Below are positions 1-6,767 of a stretch of DNA of 13,104 bases, one piece after another (the stretch's first letter is position 1; each line of letters begins with the position of its first letter). The notes under the pieces are model-generated. The model was not told where the DNA came from and did not search any database. It was given only the letters and a program-made list of their open reading frames with translations. The stretch comes from an uncultured Gemella sp. (lineage in GTDB: Bacteria; Bacillota; Bacilli; Staphylococcales; Gemellaceae). The position numbers were made by a program, and so were the translations under genes. Location: contig CAMBPW010000018.1 in assembly GCA_945869755.1 (NCBI GenBank), positions 1-13,104 on the forward strand, given 5' to 3'.

Positions 1-1301
1 ATGCACCAGATTTAGTTTATGTTAGTATGGAAGCCAAATATAGAGCTATGGTGCAAGATGTTAGAGAAAGATATTTAAAAGGTCAACCCGTTCTTTTAGG
101 AACTGTAGCTATTGAAACAAGTGAACTTATATCGAGATTACTTTATAGAGCGGGTGTTCCTCATAAAGTATTGAACGCTAAACAAAATAAAAGTGAAGCA
201 GAAATAATTAAACTTGCTGGACAAAAAGGTTCTGTAACTATCGCAACAAATATGGCTGGACGTGGAACAGACATAAAACTTGGAGAAGGTGTTGTCGAAT
301 TAGGTGGTCTAGCTGTAATCGGTACTGAAAGACACGAATCAAGACGTATTGATAATCAGTTAAGAGGTCGTTCTGGTCGTCAAGGTGATCCTGGTTACTC
401 AAGATTTTACTTATCACTGGAAGATGAATTAATGATACGTTTTGGTGCGGATAGAATACAACGTTTAATGGATAAAAATGACGACACTCCATTAGAAAGT
501 AAAATGATAAGTCGTTCTGTAGAAAGTGCTCAAAAACGAGTTGAAGGAAATAACTTTGATGCAAGAAAGCAAGTTTTACAGTATGATGATGTATTAAGAA
601 AACAACGTGAAGTAATGTATGGTGAACGTAACGAAGTTTTAGAAAGAGCAGAAGTTTCTGATATAATTAATGAAATGATTGCTAATGCTGTAGAAAAAAC
701 TGTAGATTATACTATTTCTTATAGCGAAGAAGATAATAATATTGATGCTCGTGATATAGTAAAAGTATTAAATGAAAAATATTTATTTGATAATCCAATA
801 TTAGTAGGTAACTATTCAGATAATTTTGATAGAGAAGAAATTATTTCTCTAGCTCAAGAACATGCATATAAAATTTGGAAAGAAAAACGTGAATTTTTAA
901 CAGAAGAAACTATGAATAGTTATGAGAAATTTATTTTATTAAACTCAATTGATAAACATTGGACAGATCACATTGACCAAATGGATCAATTAAGAAAAGG
1001 AATTTTTCTACGTTCTTACGGACAAATAGATCCACTTAGAGAATATAAAAATGAAGGTCATGCAATGTTTGAATCTATGATTGATGAAATAGAAGATACT
1101 GTAGCTACTAATTTATTAAGAATTAAAGTTGAACGTAATAACGATATTGACCTTAAAGAAGATGATCGTGTATTAATTACTAACGATAGTAAAGAACATA
1201 TCGCTCGTGGTCCTGTTAAGAGTAAACAGCGTGAAGAGAAAAAAGCGAAACAAGAAGAAAGACTTAATAAAATAAAAGAATTAAAAAGTCAGAAAAAATA
1301 A
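1..1301 (+). CDS. secA: Protein translocase ATPase SecA, C-terminal part (5' end outside window)
   Basis: SecA is the motor ATPase that pushes unfolded preproteins through the SecYEG channel. The frame is open from base 3 to the left edge (APDLVYVSMEAKY...), so the gene starts upstream and the ATG at 27 is internal. About 432 residues are visible. They include the second nucleotide-binding domain with GTVAIETSELISRLL, VTIATNMAGRGTDIKLG, GTERHESRRIDNQLRGRSGRQGDPG and FYLSLEDELM, then VEGNNFDARKQVLQYDDVLR, and later the helical scaffold and two-helix finger region (IDKHWTDHIDQMDQLRKGI, LRSYGQIDPLREYKNEG). These closely match the main SecA of Bacilli rather than an accessory SecA2. The protein ends in a Lys/Glu-rich tail (KAKQEERLNKIKELKSQKK) and lacks the CxCxSG...CC zinc-binding tail found in B. 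subtilis and S. aureus SecA. No such motif appears after the stop either. Identity is very secure. Confidence 0.97.
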   Translation, partial: APDLVYVSMEAKYRAMVQDVRERYLKGQPVLLGTVAIETSELISRLLYRAGVPHKVLNAKQNKSEAEIIKLAGQKGSVTIATNMAGRGTDIKLGEGVVELGGLAVIGTERHESRRIDNQLRGRSGRQGDPGYSRFYLSLEDELMIRFGADRIQRLMDKNDDTPLESKMISRSVESAQKRVEGNNFDARKQVLQYDDVLRKQREVMYGERNEVLERAEVSDIINEMIANAVEKTVDYTISYSEEDNNIDARDIVKVLNEKYLFDNPILVGNYSDNFDREEIISLAQEHAYKIWKEKREFLTEETMNSYEKFILLNSIDKHWTDHIDQMDQLRKGIFLRSYGQIDPLREYKNEGHAMFESMIDEIEDTVATNLLRIKVERNNDIDLKEDDRVLITNDSKEHIARGPVKSKQREEKKAKQEERLNKIKELKSQKK

Positions 1302-1343
1302 TTAGAAAATATTATCAAAATGCTAGATTTTATAATAAAATAA

Positions 1344-1352
1344 TGGTATAAT
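1344..1352 (+). promoter_or_regulatory. Probable extended -10 promoter of rpmG
   Basis: TGG TATAAT gives a perfect -10 hexamer at 1347-1352 with an upstream TG (extended -10). The expected -35 region, around 1324-1329, is poor. It lies in the secA-rpmG gap and would start RNA near 1359, about 45 bases before the rpmG start codon. Inferred from sequence only. Confidence 0.6.
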
Positions 1353-1389
1353 ATTTAGCGTTGTATGGAAAAGTTGTAAAATATTAAAT

Positions 1390-1395
1390 AGGAGG
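1390..1395 (+). promoter_or_regulatory. Shine-Dalgarno site of rpmG
   Basis: A perfect AGGAGG lies 8 bases before the ATG at 1404. It supports this short gene as real and fixes its start. Confidence 0.85.
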
Positions 1396-1403
1396 TTATA
1401 TTA

Positions 1404-1553
1404 ATGCGCGTAAATGTAACATTAGCTTGTACAGAATGTGGTGATAGAAACTACATTACTAAAAAGAACAAAAGAAATAATCCAGACCGTATAGAATTAA
1501 AAAAATACTGTCCAAGATTAAAAAAAGTAACTCTACATAGAGAAACTAAATAA
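1404..1553 (+). CDS. rpmG: 50S ribosomal protein L33 (bL33)
   Basis: Small protein of the large ribosomal subunit. The 49-codon frame begins MRVNVTLACTECGDRNYITK and ends VTLHRETK, the classic Bacilli L33 pattern (RpmGB-like), including KNKRNNPDRIELKKYCPR. Length is the family norm of 49 residues. The N-terminal zinc-ribbon pair is present (Cys9, Cys12). Of the C-terminal pair only Cys36 remains, and position 39 is Leu where zinc-binding L33 has Cys. It has its own promoter, a perfect AGGAGG, and an immediate terminator, so it is probably expressed alone. It is not followed by secE-nusG, which often accompanies another L33 copy in related bacteria, so it may be one of several paralogues (inference). 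Confidence 0.96.
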   Translation: MRVNVTLACTECGDRNYITKKNKRNNPDRIELKKYCPRLKKVTLHRETK

Positions 1554-1562
1554 TAAAAAATA

Positions 1563-1590
1563 CCCCTTGATTACTCAAGGGGAATTTTTT
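1563..1590 (+). terminator. Rho-independent terminator of rpmG
   Basis: CCCCTTGA (1563-1570), loop TTAC, TCAAGGGG (1575-1582), then AATTTTTT. This is an 8-bp perfect stem with a short loop and T-run, 9 bases after the rpmG stop codon. Confidence 0.93.
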
Positions 1591-1619
1591 ATTTATATAC
1601 AATTTGAAAATTATTAAAT

Positions 1620-1661
1620 AAAGCTCTAAAGTTAAATTTTTATATCTAACTTTAGAGCTTT
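1620..1661 (-). terminator. Terminator of the uppS-cdsA-rseP unit
   Basis: A 15-bp perfect inverted repeat (AAAGCTCTAAAGTTA at 1620-1634, TAACTTTAGAGCTTT at 1647-1661) with a 12-base loop, 7 bases after the rseP stop on the minus strand. T-rich sequence follows on both strands, so it may also stop rightward transcripts that pass the rpmG terminator. Confidence 0.88.
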
Positions 1662-1668
1662 ATTTTTA

Positions 1669-2970
1669 TTATTTACCGAATAATCGTGATATATCGTTCC
1701 AAGTAACTGCCAACATTAAAATTACTAATAAAATACTGAAAATTGCTGTTAAATAATATTGTGCTTTTTTGCTAATTGGTTTTCCAAAAATACCTTCATA
1801 CATTACAAAAACAATTCTTCCACCATCTAATACTGGTATTGGAATTAAATTCATTAGCCCTAAGTTTACACTTAATAGACCTATCCATTTAAATATTTGA
1901 AGTAATCCATTTTTCGCAGCTTCATTGGATAATTCGTAAATTGCTACGGGACCTCCTAAATTATCTAAACTGAAACTTCCATTGAATGCCGAAGCAAATA
2001 AACCTACTATCCCTTTGAAAATTGCTGTTCCGTAGTATAACGTATTTTGTGATCCTACAGAAATGGATTCAACTACATCTATTTTTGTTTTTTGGTATAT
2101 TCCTATTTGATAAACTTTTTGTTCTTCACCTTTATTGTTAGTTACAGTTTTTACTTGTGGAGTTATTTTAATAGTTTCTTCTGAACCATTACGTTCAACT
2201 TTTAGAACTAATTGTTCTCCTCCAGAGTTTATCACATTTTCTACTACATCTATATACGTAGATGTAGAATTTCCATTAACTGATAATATTTTATCATCTT
2301 CTTTAAGACCCGCTTGTTGTGCAGGCATATTTTCTATTACTTTACCTACGACAGCTTCTTTAACTGGAACTCCACTATAAATTGATATTCCTATAAAAAT
2401 AAATAATGCAAGAATAAAATTCATAAATGGCCCTGCAAAAAGTGTAACAAATTGTTTTTTCCAAGAATGTGATGAAAACATTCTATCTAGTGGAGCTATT
2501 TGTTCTTCCATTCCAGAAAATACTACACAAGCACTTTTTTCTACTGAAAATTTTTCTAATTCTTGACCATTGTTAGTAAATCCTTGTATGAATAAATTTT
2601 CTGTTAAATCATATTCGTCAACTTCTATTTGAATTAAATCAATATCATTACTTCTATCTAATATAATTTTTTCAACTTTATTGTTATCATTTAGTTTTAA
2701 ATAAAGTTGCATACCTTTTTTTATATCGTATGGAGAAATTTCATTGTTAAAGTCAAATACGTTATCAGGCATTTTTACATACCCACCTAAAGGTAACAAT
2801 CTAATTGTATAATTTGTTTCTCCTATTTTTTTACTGAAAATTTTTGGTCCGAATCCTATCGCAAATTCTTGACATAAAATTCCTGATCTTTTTGCTGCTA
2901 TTAAATGCCCTAATTCGTGAACAGTTACTACAACAAAAAATACTAAAATAAAAACTATTATTCCTTGCAT
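1669..2970 (-). CDS. rseP: Site-2 intramembrane metalloprotease RseP/RasP (Eep-like)
   Basis: Membrane zinc protease of the S2P family. In Bacilli this family cleaves anti-sigma factors, signal-peptide remnants or pheromone precursors within the membrane. The first transmembrane segment carries the zinc site HELGH (His18-Glu19...His22). A central segment (AGPFMNFILALFIFIGISIY, near residues 180-198) is followed by a PDZ domain with AVVGKVIENMPAQQAGLKEDDKILSVNG. The C-terminal membrane segment holds the third zinc ligand in NLIPIPVLDGGR (Asp382). Length is 433 residues, slightly above the usual ~420. About 100 residues between the first two membrane segments are less conserved. The start at 2970 has an AAGGAGA site that overlaps the cdsA stop codon. 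Its place after cdsA is the usual one. No dxr lies between cdsA and rseP, as in streptococci, and no proS follows; a terminator does. Confidence 0.95.
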   Translation of the reverse strand: MQGIIVFILVFFVVVTVHELGHLIAAKRSGILCQEFAIGFGPKIFSKKIGETNYTIRLLPLGGYVKMPDNVFDFNNEISPYDIKKGMQLYLKLNDNNKVEKIILDRSNDIDLIQIEVDEYDLTENLFIQGFTNNGQELEKFSVEKSACVVFSGMEEQIAPLDRMFSSHSWKKQFVTLFAGPFMNFILALFIFIGISIYSGVPVKEAVVGKVIENMPAQQAGLKEDDKILSVNGNSTSTYIDVVENVINSGGEQLVLKVERNGSEETIKITPQVKTVTNNKGEEQKVYQIGIYQKTKIDVVESISVGSQNTLYYGTAIFKGIVGLFASAFNGSFSLDNLGGPVAIYELSNEAAKNGLLQIFKWIGLLSVNLGLMNLIPIPVLDGGRIVFVMYEGIFGKPISKKAQYYLTAIFSILLVILMLAVTWNDISRLFGK

Positions 2971-2980
2971 TAAATTCTCC

Positions 2981-3763
2981 TTAATAAATTTTTAATGTAT
3001 CTATTATTATTAGCAATAATGGTGCTGATAATAATATTGAGTCAAATCTGTCAAATATACCACCGTGTCCCGGCAATAAATTACTACTATCTTTAACTTT
3101 GTATTCACGTTTATATGCAGATTCTATTAAATCTCCTATTTGACCTACTATACTTACAAATAATGTTATAAAAATTGCTATAAAAAAGTTTGTAAATAAG
3201 TCAGTAGTAAAATAAAATATTATTGTTACAATTATTGAAGATAAAGTTCCTATTATTGAACCTTCTATAGATTTATTAGGACTTATATTTGGCGATAATT
3301 TTCTTTTTCCATATTTCATACCACCTATATACGCTCCACTATCTGTAACCCAAATCGTTAATAATAAAAACATTAAAATTTGCAAACCAATTTCTCTAAT
3401 GTTATACAGTGAATAAAATCCTATAGAAACATAAAATGATAAAAATATTACTGTAGAAATATCTACAATTTTTACTGTATGATTACTAACTACAATTTCT
3501 GTCAGCATTAAAAATACGATAGTTAAAAATCCTAATAATAAAATTTCATTATCTATTTGTTTTTTAAAAAACACTCCGATTGATACTAAAAATGAAAGTA
3601 ACAATATACTTTTATTTAACTTTCCAAAACTAATTTTTACAATTTCATATATAGATAGTGCACTTAAAAATAATGCAGCAAATAAAAAATATTTATCTCC
3701 TGCTATTAAAAATGGAATAAATATAATTAATGCCCATATTGCTGTTAATACTCTAGTTTTCAT
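2981..3763 (-). CDS. cdsA: Phosphatidate cytidylyltransferase (CDP-diglyceride synthase)
   Basis: Converts phosphatidic acid and CTP to CDP-diacylglycerol, the precursor of phosphatidylglycerol and cardiolipin, in the cytoplasmic membrane. The 260-residue protein has about eight hydrophobic segments. Near the C-terminus it has the complete family signature at about residues 215-241: SAYKREYKVKD, then LLPGHGGIFDRFD. Upstream it has SPNKSIEGSIIG and VTDSGAYIGG, also typical. The ATG at 3763 lies 11 bases inside the end of uppS and has its own GGAGG site at the end of the uppS frame. It could therefore be translated even if the truncated uppS is not, although coupling to uppS would be the ancestral state. 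Confidence 0.96.
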   Translation of the reverse strand: MKTRVLTAIWALIIFIPFLIAGDKYFLFAALFLSALSIYEIVKISFGKLNKSILLLSFLVSIGVFFKKQIDNEILLLGFLTIVFLMLTEIVVSNHTVKIVDISTVIFLSFYVSIGFYSLYNIREIGLQILMFLLLTIWVTDSGAYIGGMKYGKRKLSPNISPNKSIEGSIIGTLSSIIVTIIFYFTTDLFTNFFIAIFITLFVSIVGQIGDLIESAYKREYKVKDSSNLLPGHGGIFDRFDSILLSAPLLLIIIDTLKIY

Positions 3764-4394
3764 TTAAACCTCCATATCTTCTATCTCTACTCTGATAAAT
3801 TAGTAGTGTTTCATTAAATTTTTCTTCATTAAAATCTGGCCACATAGTGTCTGTAAATACAAATTCGCTATATGCAATTTGCCAAAGTAAAAAATTAGAT
3901 ATTCTTTGTTCTCCTGAAGTTCTAATTAATAAATCTGGATCTGGATAGTTTTTTGTATATAATTTATTTGCAATTAAATTTTCATTTATATCTTCTATTG
4001 AGATTTTATTTTCTAATAATTCATTACCTATATTTTTTATTGCATCTATTATTTCGTGTTTTGAACCGTAATTTAATGCAAAAATTAATTTTAAACCTGT
4101 ATTGTTTTTAGTTTTTTCTATTGCATTATTTACTGCATTTTGTGTATTAATTGGCAATTCAGAAATATTACCAATTACTTGAACTTTTACATTGTTTTCC
4201 ATAAGTTCTGGCATAAAGCTAGAGAACATTTTTTCTGGTAAATCCATTAAATAGTTTACTTCTTGTTTCGGCCTACTCCAATTTTCAGTTGAAAATGCGT
4301 AAAGTGTTAAATATTCTATACCAATTTTTGAAGCATATTTTGTTATTTTTTTTACAGTATTCATTCCTTCATAATGTCCACTAACTCTAGGCAA
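3753..4394 (-). pseudogene. uppS: Isoprenyl transferase / undecaprenyl diphosphate synthase, 5'-truncated
   Basis: UppS condenses farnesyl diphosphate with eight isopentenyl diphosphates to make the C55 carrier of wall synthesis. The body is intact and family-like: LPRVSGHYEGM, YAFSTENWSRP (residues 32-42 here), LIFALNYGSKHEI, then LLIRTSGEQRISNFLLWQIAYSEFVFTDTMWPDF with the diphosphate-binding Arg158/Arg164/Ser166 and Glu177. Counting back, residues align without gaps to E. coli UppS with an offset of 36. The frame stays conserved only up to the Trp of GNGRW (codon at 4412-4410), followed upstream by one unrelated codon and a TAA at 4418-4416. The MDGNGR motif with the catalytic, Mg-binding Asp is missing. 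No ATG or GTG and no ribosome site precede the conserved part. The only early start is a TTG at 4394 without a Shine-Dalgarno sequence. The 213-codon frame has no frameshift, so any decay is recent. I call it a probable pseudogene; a product would almost surely be inactive. Confidence 0.8.
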
Positions 4395-4440
4395 ATTTTT
4401 ATTTTTAGCCCAAGTTTATAAATTGAAACTAATCTTATTA

Positions 4441-4469
4441 ATTATACTATACAAAAAAATAAATATCAA
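4441..4469 (-). promoter_or_regulatory. Promoter of the uppS-cdsA-rseP unit
   Basis: On the minus strand, TTGATA (4469-4464), a 17-base spacer and TATAAT (4446-4441) form a near-consensus vegetative promoter. RNA would start near 4434, only about 20 bases before the point where uppS homology begins. It probably drives cdsA and rseP and sits where the missing 5' end of uppS should be. Confidence 0.78.
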
Positions 4470-4498
4470 GAATACGCAAACGACTGAATTTTGTAAAC

Positions 4499-4533
4499 AA
4501 AAAAACTAGCAACATATTTTATTGTTGCTAGTT
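4499..4533 (-). terminator. Terminator of the pnp-to-LysM unit
   Basis: On the minus strand, AACTAGCAACA (read from 4533 to 4523) pairs with TGTTGCTAGTT (4514-4504) across an 8-base loop, an 11-bp stem, followed by a T-run (complement of A4499-A4505). It begins 6 bases after the LysM gene stop codon. Confidence 0.93.
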
Positions 4534-4539
4534 AATATA

Positions 4540-5079
4540 TTATTGTATTGTAGGTAATTTTAATACTTGCCCAACAGTTAAATTATCATTAGATAAATTG
4601 TTTTCTGCTTTTATCTTGTCTATTCCGTTTTGTAAATTTGCTTCTCCATAAGCAACAAGTGCAATTCCATAAATTGTATCACCAGACTGAACTGTATAAT
4701 TTGTTCCTACTGCGATTTTATTAGTCGCGTTAGTTTGAGTAGTTGTACTTTCAGTTTGAGTTTGCTGATTATTTGTATTTTCACTATTATTAGTATTTGT
4801 AGAATTGTTTGTTTTCGTAGTAGAAGTGCTACTTGAACTTGATGTAGTTGTAGAGTTATTTGATGAACTACTACTGCTTTTTGTTGATTCTGTAGCCGAC
4901 GGTGTAGTCGACGTTTTTTTAGTTTCTTCTGGAACACTAGAAACTACATTTGCTTCGGTAGTTGTAGTTGAAGACTTAGAAGAAATAAAATTACCAAACG
5001 ACATAATAATAAACAATAACGTCGGTGTCAAAACAATTAATATTGATGATAAAATTATACTTTTAAAATTTTTATTCAT
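4540..5079 (-). CDS. Membrane-anchored protein with Ser/Thr/Asn-rich linker and C-terminal LysM domain
   Basis: A wall-binding protein of unknown task. It has a short basic start, one hydrophobic segment at about residues 8-33 (membrane anchor or uncleaved signal), then a linker of about 90 residues (35-123) made almost only of Ser, Thr and Asn with a few Glu, Lys and Gln. A single C-terminal LysM domain follows (about 127-177: YTVQSGDTIYGIALVAYG... VGQVLKLP), which binds the N-acetylglucosamine sugars of peptidoglycan. No hydrolase domain is present. It could tether the membrane to the wall, sense the wall, or act as an adhesin-like surface protein; these are guesses from architecture. The ATG at 5079 follows the stop of the 57-codon gene by 10 bases, with a TAGGAGA ribosome site overlapping that stop. 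It is the last gene before the terminator. The repetitive linker is the kind of region that varies in length between strains. Confidence 0.88.
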   Translation of the reverse strand: MNKNFKSIILSSILIVLTPTLLFIIMSFGNFISSKSSTTTTEANVVSSVPEETKKTSTTPSATESTKSSSSSSNNSTTTSSSSSTSTTKTNNSTNTNNSENTNNQQTQTESTTTQTNATNKIAVGTNYTVQSGDTIYGIALVAYGEANLQNGIDKIKAENNLSNDNLTVGQVLKLPTIQ

Positions 5080-5089
5080 AATTTATCTC

Positions 5090-5263
5090 CTACTCAACTT
5101 CTTTGAAATAGTCTTTGTAAAATCCTCCAACTTTTCCAGTATTATCTACTACAAAAATATATTCTTCAGTTTCGTTTACTACTTCATACTCTTTTCCTAC
5201 TGTTAAAACTTGGCTTACTGTAAATTTTTCTGCATTAGTATTTGTTACTACTACTTTTTTCAT
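5090..5263 (-). CDS. Small conserved protein, 57 aa (possibly DUF6501-like)
   Basis: The frame begins MKKVVVTNTNAEKFTV and continues through LTVGKEYEVVNETEEYIFVV to a GGFYKDYFKEVE end. It has a strong GGAGG ribosome site 8 bases before the ATG, and its stop overlaps the ribosome site of the LysM gene, so it is a real gene in the unit. The pattern (an N-terminal strand, then GKEYEV-x-NETEE-x-x-x-F-VVDN-x-G-x-VGGFYK-x-YF) suggests a small all-beta, SH3-like fold. From memory it resembles small Bacilli proteins grouped as DUF6501; I cannot verify the family name here. No signal peptide, no membrane segment and no cysteine. Function unknown. Its place between panF and a LysM gene gives no clear clue. 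Confidence 0.78.
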   Translation of the reverse strand: MKKVVVTNTNAEKFTVSQVLTVGKEYEVVNETEEYIFVVDNTGKVGGFYKDYFKEVE

Positions 5264-5286
5264 TTTTATTCCTCCACTATTTGGTT

Positions 5287-5303
5287 TATTATATTTTATA
5301 ATA
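5287..5303. promoter_or_regulatory. AT-only inverted repeat containing a -10-like TATAAT, between panF and the 57-aa gene
   Basis: TATTATA, TTT, TATAATA forms a perfect 7-bp inverted repeat in the only real gap (43 bases) of the lower half of the pnp unit. On the minus strand, TATAAT (5293-5288) could be a -10 box for the 57-aa and LysM genes, but I find no good -35 at 16-18 bases (a TTGAAA lies 22 bases upstream). As a hairpin it is too weak to be a strong terminator. Low certainty. Confidence 0.35.
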
Positions 5304-5306
5304 TTT

Positions 5307-6767
5307 TTAATTATTTTTCAAAGTATTTTTATTTTTAAATAATAAAGATACGAAAATAAAAACTATTAATGATATCACTAAAGATATTACTACAGGCTCT
5401 ACGAATGTTATTTTGTATATTCGTTTAAAAATTATATAACTTCCTAGTCCTACAACCATAGAACATAATGCCCCGTATTTTTCTGCATATTTCCAATATA
5501 AGCCTAAAAGTATTGGCCATAAAAATGTTGCTTCTAATCCTCCAAAAGCAAATAAATTAATTTCCACAATTAATGCTGGGGGCTTGATACTTAAAATTAC
5601 GGCAAATATTATAATTATTATATTTATTAAATATACAAACAATGGTAATTTTTTATTGTCTATTTTTTCTTTAACAATTTTTATATTCATTAAAATATCT
5701 TTTATAAACGAAGAAGATATTAGTAAAAATTGGGCATTTACAGTTGTAATAATTGCTGCCATTGGAGCTGATAGAACTATCGCCACTAAATACCATGGTA
5801 ATATTTTTATTGCAACTAAAGGAATGACAGAATCATAATCTATAATATCTGAAAATATTCCTCTTGCGACAACTCCTATAAAATGAACACCGAACATTAC
5901 GATAAATATAACTATAGTTCCGATAATAATTGATTGTTTTAGACTTCTAGTATTTTTATAAAGCATTGAATTAATAGCAATATGTGGTATCCCTATAAGA
6001 CCAACCCCAACTAAAACCCAAAATGAACTAACATAAATGCTTGTTAAACTTCCGTTTGAACCATAGGGAGATAATAACTTAGGATTTTGATTATAAAGAC
6101 TATTCATTATATTTTCTAAACCACCACCATAATTAATTACGAATACTAATAAAATTACAGTAGCAAAAATCATAATCAAACCTTGAATCATATCTGTAAT
6201 TAATATGTTTTTAAGCCCGCCAAAAACTACACAAAACAAAATAATAAAAGAAATTATTATAATTCCTATTTTGTATTCTATTCCTAGCAGAGTAGACAAT
6301 AATTTTGCTCCACCAATCCACTGACCTGACATTGCAGCTAATAAAAATGCTATCATTGAAAAAGTTGATATATATGCAACTAATTTAGAATTATAACGAT
6401 ATTTTAAATAATCTGTTATTGTTATTGCATTTATTTTTTGTGATACTTTTTTAAACTTTCTAGCAAGAACTAACAAAACAAAATATCCTGCTGTAACTTG
6501 TATAACAGCTAATAAAACCCAACCTAAACCTAATTTATAAGCTACTCCAGGTCCAGATAAAAAAGTAGATGCAGATCCATATGTAGACATCAAGGTTATA
6601 GCTAAAACTAAACCACTTACTTTTCTATCTGCTAAATAATATTTTTCAAAAAATGTATTACCTTCTTTATTTTTATTAAAAATATTTAAAACAAACGGTA
6701 ATAAAATAACAAATAAAAAAATAAGTGAGAATAAAACTATTATTTTTATATTTCCTACATTACTCAT
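5307..6767 (-). CDS. panF: Sodium/pantothenate symporter PanF
   Basis: Membrane importer of pantothenate (vitamin B5), driven by sodium, of the solute:sodium symporter family. The 486-residue protein has about 13 hydrophobic segments. It matches PanF in many places: EKYYLADRKVSGLVLAITL, STYGSASTFLSGPGVAYKLG, GWVLLAVIQ, GQWIGGAKLL, FGGLKNILITDMIQGLIM, FWVLVGVGLIGIPH, and LSAPMAAIITTVNAQFLL. Length is close to E. coli PanF (about 485). Its ATG at 6767 overlaps the end of the yhdT-like gene by 8 bases (ATGAGTAA), with an AGAGGA site upstream, so translation is coupled. The YhdT-PanF pair is also found in enterobacteria, which supports the assignment over other symporters of the family. Having coaD in the same unit fits a role in coenzyme A supply. 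Confidence 0.93.
   Translation of the reverse strand: MSNVGNIKIIVLFSLIFLFVILLPFVLNIFNKNKEGNTFFEKYYLADRKVSGLVLAITLMSTYGSASTFLSGPGVAYKLGLGWVLLAVIQVTAGYFVLLVLARKFKKVSQKINAITITDYLKYRYNSKLVAYISTFSMIAFLLAAMSGQWIGGAKLLSTLLGIEYKIGIIIISFIILFCVVFGGLKNILITDMIQGLIMIFATVILLVFVINYGGGLENIMNSLYNQNPKLLSPYGSNGSLTSIYVSSFWVLVGVGLIGIPHIAINSMLYKNTRSLKQSIIIGTIVIFIVMFGVHFIGVVARGIFSDIIDYDSVIPLVAIKILPWYLVAIVLSAPMAAIITTVNAQFLLISSSFIKDILMNIKIVKEKIDNKKLPLFVYLINIIIIIFAVILSIKPPALIVEINLFAFGGLEATFLWPILLGLYWKYAEKYGALCSMVVGLGSYIIFKRIYKITFVEPVVISLVISLIVFIFVSLLFKNKNTLKNN

Noticed and set aside
238..564. A 108-codon minus-strand frame opposite secA.
   Set aside because: It lies antisense to conserved SecA motifs; its His/Leu/Gln-rich translation is a typical shadow.
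1302..1403. Possibility that a frameshift hides the SecA zinc tail after the stop codon.
   Set aside because: No frame there encodes a Cys-x-Cys-x-Ser-Gly pattern; the DNA is AT-rich promoter sequence.
2135..2380. An 81-codon plus-strand frame opposite rseP, and an 84-codon one at 5584-5838 opposite panF.
   Set aside because: Both are fully inside clearly real genes on the other strand and have no start signals.
4395..4440. Possibility that the missing MDGNGR part of uppS is present in another frame (a simple frameshift).
   Set aside because: Reading all three minus-strand frames upstream of the Trp codon gives no MDGNGR-like sequence; the upstream bases are promoter and leader, so this is a truncation and not a frameshift.
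4707..5206. Open frames in the LysM gene region: 76 codons on the minus strand (4707-4937) and 133 codons on the plus strand (4805-5206).
   Set aside because: Both are shadows of the repetitive Ser/Thr/Asn linker; their products are low-complexity (Leu/Gln/Lys or Val/Leu/Glu runs) with no ribosome site or family resemblance.
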